Source: CAWKZT01 sp963854565 (GTDB taxonomy: Bacteria; Actinomycetota; Acidimicrobiia; Acidimicrobiales; JAHEJN01). Taken from it: 12,079 nucleotides of DNA. The notes under the pieces are model-generated. The model saw nothing but the letters and a program-made list of their open reading frames with translations, was not told the origin of the DNA and made no database searches. The stretch covers positions 1-12,079 of the forward strand of contig CAWKZT010000052.1 in assembly GCA_963854565.1 (NCBI GenBank), written 5' to 3'. The position numbers and the translations under genes are program-made. How positions within the stretch are numbered: the first letter of the stretch is position 1; each line of letters begins with the position of its first letter. Shown here piece after piece: positions 1 through 5,564 of the stretch.

Positions 1-13
1 CTAGTGTTTTGTC

Positions 14-1426
14 ATGAGAAAACTTGATGGGCCGACTCTCGGACGCTTATTGCGGGCGGCACTAGGTCGTCGATCCGATTGGCGTATCCCACGACCGTCT
101 ACTCGTCGCAGTCCGATCCGGCAGTCGATGTCGGGTCACCTGGCGATTGTGTTGACCACTGGGGTGGCGTGGTTTGCATTCGCAGATAATGGCGGCGCAT
201 CCGCCTTTAGCTTCTTTATCGGAGCGGCCTCAATTTTGTTGATGGCATGGAGTTTCGTGTTGGCGATTCGGTTGCGGTGGCTCGAGCCATTCTTTGGTGG
301 CCTCGATTCGATGTACAAGGCGCACCGCTGGTCTGGCGCTCTAGCGGTTGTGCTGATGTTCTTTCATGTGCGGATTGAACCCGAGGCGGAGAACGGGGTG
401 CGAGGAGCATCAAAGTCTGTCGCTGAGGCCGCGGAAGATATGGCCGGATGGAGCGAAATAATGCTGTATGTGCTCATAGGTGCGAGCTTGCTTCGTTGGG
501 TTCCGTACCGGTGGTGGCGGCTGAGCCATAAGTTGCTAGGTATCCCGTTTGCGTTCGCCTCGTGGCATTTCTATACCTCGAAGAAGCCCTATGGCAATGG
601 ATCGGCATGGGGTTGGTATTTTGGTGTCTTTATGGTCGCGGGATTGGTGGCCTATCTCGTGCGGATCATTGGGCGCGATGCGGTCGCCCAAGGTGTGCGT
701 TACAAGGTCACCAGTAGCGAGACTCGAGGGGCCACGATGGAGTTGCGCATGGCGCCGCTCGGTCAGAAGCTTGCGCATCGGGTTGGACAGTTCGCCTTTA
801 TCAAGATTCAGTTACCGGGATTACGTGAGCCACATGCGTTCACGATCGCGTCAGCGCCCGACGACGCCGAGTTGCGTTTCTTCATTCGAAATCTGGGCGA
901 TTGGACGCAACGGGTACAGGCCGTTGACCTGGTTGGGGCGCAGGTATTTGTCGAAGCCGCGTATGGAGAGTTCGAGCCTTTCGGTGATGGTGCTCAGCCC
1001 GTGTGGTGGATCGCTGGCGGTGTGGGGATAACGCCATTCCTGAGTGCGGTTAGCTGTCTATCCGCGTCTGGTGTTGAGCCTGCGTCGGGGATGGTGCCGC
1101 ACTTGGTGTACAGCGTGTCCCATATCGACGATGCGACAGCGTTGCACGAACTCCAGGCTGCGGGCGATGCCGGCAAAATCAAACTCAGCGTGCTGGCATC
1201 AAATGAGGGTCGTCGGTTCTCGGCAGAGCGACTCGCTGATCTGGTTGGCGCCGAACGCATGGGTGGAGCACATGTTGCTGTCTGTGGGCCCGCTGGGCTA
1301 GTTGCGAGCGCCCGAACGGCTGCTTATCGGCTTGGAGCTGGTCATGTCGAAACTGAATCGTTTGACCTTCGATCCGGAATTGGTCCTGATCTATCGCGTG
1401 AGTTCCACGAACTCGGACGTAGCTAG
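14..1426 (+). CDS. Ferric-reductase-like transmembrane flavoprotein (haem b / FAD / NAD(P)H)
   Basis: 470 residues. The N-terminal half is a haem-binding membrane domain of the ferric reductase/NOX type. Two histidine pairs with the expected spacing lie in helices: His104/His118 and His172/His185. The C-terminal half is a ferredoxin-reductase-like module, with the FAD motif HAFTIAS (274-280), the nucleotide-binding loop GGVGITP (335-341) and the CGP motif (424-426). No C-terminal 2Fe-2S domain is present. Such proteins pass electrons from NAD(P)H through FAD and haem across the membrane; the acceptor (Fe3+, oxygen or a periplasmic partner) cannot be read from sequence. An in-frame stop at 2-4 makes ATG-14 the earliest start. 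No clear Shine-Dalgarno precedes it, and ATG-128 (Met39) is an alternative because residues 1-38 are only an Arg-rich tail. The gene ends 17 nt before dapD; no functional link to it is evident. The family call is secure, the substrate is not. Confidence 0.85.
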   Translation: MRKLDGPTLGRLLRAALGRRSDWRIPRPSTRRSPIRQSMSGHLAIVLTTGVAWFAFADNGGASAFSFFIGAASILLMAWSFVLAIRLRWLEPFFGGLDSMYKAHRWSGALAVVLMFFHVRIEPEAENGVRGASKSVAEAAEDMAGWSEIMLYVLIGASLLRWVPYRWWRLSHKLLGIPFAFASWHFYTSKKPYGNGSAWGWYFGVFMVAGLVAYLVRIIGRDAVAQGVRYKVTSSETRGATMELRMAPLGQKLAHRVGQFAFIKIQLPGLREPHAFTIASAPDDAELRFFIRNLGDWTQRVQAVDLVGAQVFVEAAYGEFEPFGDGAQPVWWIAGGVGITPFLSAVSCLSASGVEPASGMVPHLVYSVSHIDDATALHELQAAGDAGKIKLSVLASNEGRRFSAERLADLVGAERMGGAHVAVCGPAGLVASARTAAYRLGAGHVETESFDLRSGIGPDLSREFHELGRS

Positions 1427-1443
1427 CCGCTAGCCTCGCTGGC

Positions 1444-2268
1444 ATGAGCGATCTTCAAATACGCATCGAAGCACTGTGGGCCGACCCGACCGAGGTCAAT
1501 CCTGGCAATGCGGACGCGGTGGCCGCTATTCACGAGGCCGTCAACATGCTCGATACCGGTGACGCTCGCATTGCCGAGATCGGCCCCGACGGCGAGGTCG
1601 TGGTGCATCAGTGGCTCAAGTTCGCCGTCATGTTGTTGTTTCGTGTGCAGGAAATGCAAACCATTGAGCTTGGCCCCTTTGAGTACGCCGACAAAATTCC
1701 GCTCAAGACCAATTACCTGGAACGCGGCGTACGTGTGGTGCCCGGCGCTTCGGCCCGTTGGGGTAGCTATCAGGCTCCTGGCGTAATCTTGATGCCGAGC
1801 TATGTGAATATTGGCTCGTACGTCGATGAGGGCACAATGGTCGACACCTGGGCCACTGTCGGGTCATGTGCTCAAATTGGTAAGAATGTTCACCTCAGCG
1901 GCGGTGTCGGTATTGGTGGCGTACTTGAACCAGCGCAAGCCGCACCGGTCGTTATCGAAGACGAAGCCTTTATTGGTAGCCGTTCAATGATTACCGAGGG
2001 TGCTCGTGTCGGCGAAGGTGCTGTTGTTGGATCCGGCATGATTCTCAACACGTCAATACCTGTCATCGATGCAGAAACGGGTGACGAGATCAGCCGCGGG
2101 CATATCCCGGCTTGGTCAGTGGCCGTTACTGCTACCCGTCCGCGTGCGTTTGCTGGCGGCACGTTCGGGTTGCCTTGTGCGTTAGTAATCAAACGTCTCG
2201 AAGAAGGCGAACGCCACGACAAGAGCGCTCTCAACCAACTGTTGCGCGACACGGGCGTAGCGCTTTAG
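1444..2268 (+). CDS. dapD: 2,3,4,5-tetrahydropyridine-2,6-dicarboxylate N-succinyltransferase
   Basis: 274 residues, the same length as the E. coli enzyme. DapD moves succinyl from succinyl-CoA to tetrahydrodipicolinate in the cytoplasmic diaminopimelate/lysine pathway. An N-terminal helical domain (about 1-95) precedes a left-handed beta-helix of hexapeptide repeats (about 98-235). The DapD signature is nearly unchanged from the proteobacterial enzyme: MPSYVNIGSYVDEGTMVDTW (117-136), VGSCAQIGKNVHLSGGVGIG (139-158) and the following GGVLEP. This is the short E. coli-type DapD, not the longer, divergent form of Mycobacterium. The next gene, dapE, starts 4 nt after its stop and encodes the desuccinylase that acts later in the same branch, so the two are very probably co-transcribed and translationally coupled. 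ATG-1444 gives an N-terminus collinear with E. coli DapD. The upstream ribosome site is weak. Confidence 0.97.
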   Translation: MSDLQIRIEALWADPTEVNPGNADAVAAIHEAVNMLDTGDARIAEIGPDGEVVVHQWLKFAVMLLFRVQEMQTIELGPFEYADKIPLKTNYLERGVRVVPGASARWGSYQAPGVILMPSYVNIGSYVDEGTMVDTWATVGSCAQIGKNVHLSGGVGIGGVLEPAQAAPVVIEDEAFIGSRSMITEGARVGEGAVVGSGMILNTSIPVIDAETGDEISRGHIPAWSVAVTATRPRAFAGGTFGLPCALVIKRLEEGERHDKSALNQLLRDTGVAL

Positions 2269-2272
2269 ATCC

Positions 2273-3340
2273 ATGACTACGCCTGATCTTCTCCAATTGA
2301 CAGCCGATCTGGTGGCGATACCGTCGGTTAGTTTCGACGAACAGCAGATCGCGGCCTACATCGAGACCAGATTGCGCGCCGCTCCGCATTTGGAAGTCAC
2401 CCGTGTAGGTGACAACCTGGTGGCTCGCACGAATCTGGGCCATAAGCATCGCCTATGTATTGCCGGTCACCTCGACACGGTGCCGGTTAATGGCAACGCC
2501 GAGGCTCGCATAGACGGGGACACGCTGTGGGGCCTTGGCTCTACGGACATGAAGGGCGGGATCGCGATTGCGTTGCTCTTGGCCACGACGGTCGTCGAAC
2601 CCGTCGTGGACGTTACCTATGTGTTTTACGCTCGCGAAGAAGTAGCGGTTGAGAACAACGGTCTGCGTGAACTCTTCGCGAAGGTACCTGCGCTGCTAGA
2701 AGCCGATGTCGCCATTTTGGGCGAGCCGACCGCTGCGGCCATCGAAGCGGGATGTCAGGGCACATTTCGCGTCAAGGTAACCCTTCGGGGTGCCCGTTCT
2801 CATTCTGCTCGGCCGTGGATGGGCCGTAATGCGATTCATCGCCTAGGTGGGCTTCTCCAGGCCCTTGACGCCTACGAGGGTCGTCGCCCACTCGTAGGTG
2901 GTTGCGAGTATCGCGAGGCGCTCCAGGCGGTGTTTGTTGATGGGGGAGTAGCGGGCAATGTGGTTCCTGACGAGGTGTGCATCACCATCAATCATCGGTT
3001 CGCTCCGGACCGCTCTCCTGATCAAGCCGTTGCTCATGTGCGCGAACTGGTCGACCCATTTTTGGAGCCAGGCGACGATTTCGAACTAGCCGACATGTCG
3101 GCGGCGGCGTATCCCGGGTTGGATCACCCGCTGTTGCAACGCCTTATTGAGCGCAGTGATCTTGAGGTTCGAGCCAAGCTGGGTTGGACCGATGTGGCGT
3201 TCTTCTCCGAGCACGGCATTCCGGCCGTGAATTTTGGATCAGGCGAGGCCACCTTGGCGCACACCGCCGAAGAACATGTCGAACGGTGGACGCTTGACGC
3301 AACGTACGCCGCGCTGTTGAACCTTCTTACCGTTGCCTAG
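2273..3340 (+). CDS. dapE: Succinyl-diaminopimelate desuccinylase (M20 metallopeptidase family)
   Basis: 355 residues. DapE hydrolyses N-succinyl-L,L-diaminopimelate to succinate and L,L-diaminopimelate in the cytoplasm. The M20 di-zinc centre is complete: His66 and Asp68 in GHLDTVP, Asp92 in STDMKGG, the catalytic Glu122 next to ligand Glu123 in REE, Glu151 in LGEPT and His330 near the C-terminus (TLAH). His177 in the dimerisation/lid segment (RSHSARPW) is the usual second-subunit histidine. Length and motif style fit the Gram-positive/actinobacterial DapE subgroup better than E. coli DapE, but M20 enzymes are easily confused (ArgE, carboxypeptidase G2); the call rests partly on dapD lying 4 nt upstream. 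The gene converges on lexA with only 23 nt between the stop codons, and no strong terminator hairpin is visible there. Confidence 0.92.
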   Translation: MTTPDLLQLTADLVAIPSVSFDEQQIAAYIETRLRAAPHLEVTRVGDNLVARTNLGHKHRLCIAGHLDTVPVNGNAEARIDGDTLWGLGSTDMKGGIAIALLLATTVVEPVVDVTYVFYAREEVAVENNGLRELFAKVPALLEADVAILGEPTAAAIEAGCQGTFRVKVTLRGARSHSARPWMGRNAIHRLGGLLQALDAYEGRRPLVGGCEYREALQAVFVDGGVAGNVVPDEVCITINHRFAPDRSPDQAVAHVRELVDPFLEPGDDFELADMSAAAYPGLDHPLLQRLIERSDLEVRAKLGWTDVAFFSEHGIPAVNFGSGEATLAHTAEEHVERWTLDATYAALLNLLTVA

Positions 3341-3363
3341 TTAGGCGGCGTTGGTCTGCGTGG

Positions 3364-3999
3364 CTACAGCTTGCGCATGACCGTGACAACTTTGCCGAAG
3401 ATGGTGATTTCGTCGGCCTTGAAGGTCATGGTGCTGAGTGTGGCGTTGGCCGGTTCAAGTATGACGTGCTCGCCACCGGATATGAACGTCTTGATAGTGG
3501 CCTCGTCGCCAGGAATGCCGGCGATGATGACGTCGCCCTTGGTGGCAGTGTTTTGCTGACGGGCGACGACAAAGTCGCCGTGGAAGATCCCTAGATCGAT
3601 CATGGAGTCGCCGCGGACACGCAACATGAACAATTCGCCGTCGCCTGTGAGATCGGCGGGAAGGGGCATGACCTCTTCGACGTTCTCTTGCGCTAGGACA
3701 CCAGTGCCGGCCGCGACATCGCCGAGGAGCGGCACGTGCTTGACGGGTCGACGGTCGATTTTGGCGGCGCCGGATGTGGGGTCGTAGCGAACTTCTAGCG
3801 CCCGTGGTTTGGTGGGGTCTTTGCGTATAAACCCCATACGTTCGAGGCTTTTTAGGTGGGTGTGAACGGTGGAGGGGGAAGCCAGGCCGACCGCGGCGCA
3901 AATCTCGCGCACCGATGGTGGATAGCCCTTGGACTGGATGTTTTCATCTATGAACTCGAGTACTTGGCGTTGGCGGCGGCTGAGTTTGGCTTCGCTCAT
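3364..3999 (-). CDS. lexA: SOS repressor LexA
   Basis: 211 residues from ATG-3999. LexA represses DNA-damage genes and cleaves itself when bound to RecA filaments. An N-terminal winged helix-turn-helix (about 6-70, with SVREICAAVGLASPSTVHTH as its core) is followed by the S24 latent protease domain. The self-cleavage bond is Ala97-Gly98 (VAAGTG), the nucleophile Ser132 (RGDSMID) and the base Lys170 (EATIKTF). The reading frame stays open upstream to an ATG at 4170, but that extension of 57 residues is not LexA-like and runs across the operator region, so it is rejected. The start at 3999 matches the usual MS...LSRRQ N-terminus. Three LexA-type operators lie 95-165 bp upstream, which indicates autoregulation. 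The divergent neighbour is a LysM protein, as in mycobacteria (lexA / Rv2719c). Confidence 0.97.
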   Translation of the reverse strand: MSEAKLSRRQRQVLEFIDENIQSKGYPPSVREICAAVGLASPSTVHTHLKSLERMGFIRKDPTKPRALEVRYDPTSGAAKIDRRPVKHVPLLGDVAAGTGVLAQENVEEVMPLPADLTGDGELFMLRVRGDSMIDLGIFHGDFVVARQQNTATKGDVIIAGIPGDEATIKTFISGGEHVILEPANATLSTMTFKADEITIFGKVVTVMRKL

Positions 4000-4019
4000 G
4001 AGGATCCGTTTCTGGGGAG

Positions 4020-4049
4020 TTAGACGCCGTTTGGTGGGGCGCAAAACAT
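4020..4049 (-). other. Possible short upstream ORF in the lexA leader
   Basis: A nine-codon ORF (MFCAPPNGV, stop TAA) lies in the predicted lexA leader and ends about 20 nt before the lexA start codon. It has no Shine-Dalgarno sequence. The motif CCCACCAA (minus strand) occurs twice in the same leader, at 4031-4038 and 4051-4058. It may be chance; it is listed because the leader implied by the promoter position is long (about 135 nt) for a repressor gene. Confidence 0.15.
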
Positions 4050-4087
4050 GTTGGTGGGAGTTCGGGCGGAAAAGTTGTTGGAAAAGG

Positions 4088-4118
4088 TTGACACGAACAT
4101 GTGTTCTGTGTGTACTAT
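4088..4118 (+). promoter_or_regulatory. Predicted promoter of the LysM gene, overlapped by LexA sites
   Basis: A perfect -35 hexamer TTGACA (4088-4093) is followed 19 bp later by TACTAT (4113-4118) as the -10. The long spacer is a weakness; TGTACT at 17 bp is a poorer alternative. One LexA operator fills the spacer and a second starts 2 bp after the -10, so repressor binding would block it directly. The predicted start site is near 4125, giving a leader of about 150 nt. Confidence 0.5.
4094..4107. promoter_or_regulatory. LexA operator (SOS box) 1
   Basis: CGAACATGTGTTCT fits the actinobacterial/Gram-positive SOS box CGAAC-N4-GTTCG with one end mismatch. The core GAAC-N4-GTTC is perfect. It lies in the spacer of the predicted forward promoter. 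Confidence 0.85.
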
Positions 4119-4119
4119 A

Positions 4120-4133
4120 CGAACAGTAGTTCG
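4120..4133. promoter_or_regulatory. LexA operator (SOS box) 2
   Basis: CGAACAGTAGTTCG is a perfect match to CGAAC-N4-GTTCG. Its centre is 26 bp from that of box 1. It covers the predicted start sites of both opposing promoters, so it should repress both genes. Confidence 0.9.
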
Positions 4134-4135
4134 TA

Positions 4136-4147
4136 GAACACATGATC
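4136..4147. promoter_or_regulatory. Degenerate LexA half-site
   Basis: GAACACATGATC has a perfect left half (GAAC) and one mismatch in the right half (GATC for GTTC). It overlaps the predicted lexA -10 and its centre lies midway between boxes 2 and 3 (15 bp from each). It may help cooperative binding or be chance. Confidence 0.3.
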
Positions 4148-4170
4148 GTAGAACAATCGTTCCATGTCAA
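4142..4170 (-). promoter_or_regulatory. Predicted lexA promoter
   Basis: Read on the minus strand there is a perfect -35 TTGACA (plus-strand 4165-4170), a 17-bp spacer and a GATCAT -10 (plus-strand 4142-4147; 4 of 6 matches to TATAAT). LexA box 3 lies inside the spacer. The predicted start is near 4135, about 135 nt before the lexA ATG. Confidence 0.5.
4150..4163. promoter_or_regulatory. LexA operator (SOS box) 3
   Basis: AGAACAATCGTTCC contains a perfect GAAC-N4-GTTC core (4151-4162). It lies between the -35 and -10 of the predicted lexA promoter, the classic position for autorepression. Its centre is 30 bp from box 2. Confidence 0.85.
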
Positions 4171-4200
4171 GTACCTATTGCGAACAACGATCAGAAATTC

Positions 4201-4209
4201 TTATCCACA
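4201..4209 (+). promoter_or_regulatory. Perfect DnaA-box 9-mer in the LysM-gene leader
   Basis: TTATCCACA is the strict consensus DnaA box of E. coli and many bacteria. It lies 65 bp upstream of the LysM-protein start, between the LexA sites and the ribosome site. A single box can be chance in 12 kb, so function is inference only. Confidence 0.35.
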
Positions 4210-4257
4210 CACCAAAAACCCCGACATTTCAGGCATTAGTCAAAATGTCACACCCCC

Positions 4258-4262
4258 GGAGG
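4258..4262 (+). promoter_or_regulatory. Ribosome binding site of the LysM gene
   Basis: GGAGG stands 11 nt before ATG-4274. It is the strongest Shine-Dalgarno in this region and decides the start against the in-frame ATG at 4142, which lies among the LexA operators. Confidence 0.65.
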
Positions 4263-4273
4263 ATGCTAGGAAC

Positions 4274-4729
4274 ATGACAACCGCAGTATTCAACACCATT
4301 CACCATTCCGCTTCGTTCATCGCTCTTCCCTCCGCGCCGGTCTACGGCGTCGCTGGGGTAATCACCTCTCCTGTCCGTGTTGTTGCGCCCCGAGCGGTAT
4401 CGAACCCCCCGAGCCTCGCCGCCGTTGGCGCAGCAGCATTATTTCGTCGTCGACGCATTGTGGCGGCGGTCTTAGCCGTGATGTTTCTGATCGTGGTGGC
4501 CTACACCTCCATGCTTGCTACTACTGCCTACTTCACCAGCACCGCGGGCGCGGCTGATCACTCCCAGACCACCGCGGTGACGGTCGTTCAGCCCGGCGAC
4601 ACGATGTGGAGCATCGCTACCGGTATTGCGAGCGACGGAGATATTCGCTCCACAGTCGATGGGCTCATTGAGCTCAACGGAACCTCGGCCCTTGTGGTCG
4701 GTCAGCGCTTGACACTGCCTGCGTCATAG
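4274..4729 (+). CDS. Membrane-anchored LysM protein, likely SOS-induced cell-division inhibitor (YneA/ChiZ/DivS-like)
   Basis: 151 residues from ATG-4274. A cytoplasmic N-terminal segment (1-57) rich in Ala, Val and Pro is followed by RRRR (58-61), one hydrophobic membrane segment (about 62-79) and an extracytoplasmic LysM domain (about 101-149; PGDTMWSIA, then LIELNG and VVGQRLTLP). LysM domains bind peptidoglycan. Small single-span LysM proteins divergent from lexA are known SOS-induced division suppressors: YneA in Bacillus, and Rv2719c/ChiZ in M. tuberculosis; DivS of Corynebacterium plays the same role. The gene shares its upstream region with lexA and carries LexA operators over its predicted promoter, so damage induction is strongly suggested. 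The function is inferred from context and architecture, since the sequence itself is poorly conserved in this class. It is convergent with the reductase gene, 21 nt away. Confidence 0.75.
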   Translation: MTTAVFNTIHHSASFIALPSAPVYGVAGVITSPVRVVAPRAVSNPPSLAAVGAAALFRRRRIVAAVLAVMFLIVVAYTSMLATTAYFTSTAGAADHSQTTAVTVVQPGDTMWSIATGIASDGDIRSTVDGLIELNGTSALVVGQRLTLPAS

Positions 4730-4750
4730 CCAACCGACCATGAGGGCCGG

Positions 4751-5503
4751 CTAATTCCGGTTGACCAAATACCGACTGAACAACATGCCATCGGCCATGA
4801 GTAGCCGGTCCAGAGATAGTTGTCGTGGGTGCATTCCCGAGGCGGCAATAATGCCGGGTCCATCGCCGCCCACCAGCATCGGGGATGTCGTAAGGCAAAG
4901 TTCATCCACCAGGTCGAGGGCGAAGAACTGGGCATTCACCGATGGCCCACCTTCCACCAGGACTGTGCGCATACCACGGGCATGCATATCGTGGAGCGCT
5001 TGATGAAGATCGACCCCGTCGGCTCCGGCCGACACGACATCGGCGACAGCGGAAAGCGCCGTGCGCCGATCAGGTGCAGCAAGCTGATCGGTGTAAATGA
5101 TGGGTCGGGTTGGATTGTTGACAAATAGGCGGGCCGATGGCGCGAGTCGCAACGACTTAGACAGCACCACAATCGGTGGAGTGGGTTGTTGGCCTCGTTC
5201 GAGCCTGGCTTGTTTGACTTGCCCCGACGGAAGCGCGGGCCCGTAATCCTCGGCGATGACCGTCGACGATCCCGCCACAATTGCGTCTGGAACCGCACGG
5301 ATGGCCTGGAATACCGCAAAATCGGCCGGTCCACCTAACCCGGCGGAAAGGTTATCGATCGCTATTGCGCCGTCGACACTGGCGATCATGTTGAGCATGA
5401 CCCACGGCCGATTGACCGGGTTGGGGCGGTGGTCATTGGCGTAGAGCGCGGCAAGATCGACGGGATTATCAGCGCCCGACGGAGGCCACAATTGCGTGAG
5501 CAT
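4751..5503 (-). CDS. RibD C-terminal domain (DHFR-like) pyrimidine reductase family protein
   Basis: 250 residues, a single reductase domain with the dihydrofolate-reductase fold; the RibD deaminase half is absent. Recognisable parts are NMIASVDGAI (38-47, substrate side), DAIVAGSSTV (73-82), VLVEGGPSVN (181-190, the NADPH-binding glycine region) and DELCLTTSPMLVGG (200-213). RibD reductases reduce the ribose side chain of the pyrimidine intermediate in riboflavin synthesis using NADPH. Stand-alone actinobacterial relatives such as M. tuberculosis Rv2671 can also reduce dihydrofolate, so the substrate is uncertain. No riboflavin gene is nearby. The ATG-5503 start is preceded by a weak AGGG. 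Upstream lies the gap with the decayed HNH gene. Confidence 0.85.
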   Translation of the reverse strand: MLTQLWPPSGADNPVDLAALYANDHRPNPVNRPWVMLNMIASVDGAIAIDNLSAGLGGPADFAVFQAIRAVPDAIVAGSSTVIAEDYGPALPSGQVKQARLERGQQPTPPIVVLSKSLRLAPSARLFVNNPTRPIIYTDQLAAPDRRTALSAVADVVSAGADGVDLHQALHDMHARGMRTVLVEGGPSVNAQFFALDLVDELCLTTSPMLVGGDGPGIIAASGMHPRQLSLDRLLMADGMLFSRYLVNRN

Positions 5504-5564
5504 TATTCGACCCTAGAGGTGAAGGTGGCGTCTGGCTGTGGATAGACCCCGAGAAATGCACAGG

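Noticed and set aside
549..1031. 160-codon plus-strand frame inside the ferric-reductase gene
   Set aside because: It is out of frame with an intact, motif-complete gene and has no recognisable features.
1422..1434. GCTAGC repeated around the end of the first gene as an operator for dapD
   Set aside because: The two copies straddle a stop codon and coding bases, and short TAG-rich repeats here are easily accidental.
3364..4170. LexA extended to an upstream ATG at 4170 (268 residues)
   Set aside because: The extra 57 residues are unlike LexA and are encoded across the promoter and operators; ATG-3999 gives the normal N-terminus.
4142..4729. LysM protein started at ATG-4142 (195 residues)
   Set aside because: That start lies inside the LexA operator cluster with no ribosome site; ATG-4274 follows GGAGG.
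4730..4763. Inverted repeat CAACCG/CGGTTG between the LysM and reductase stops as a shared terminator
   Set aside because: Only six base pairs around a 21-nt loop, with no T-run on either side; too weak to call.
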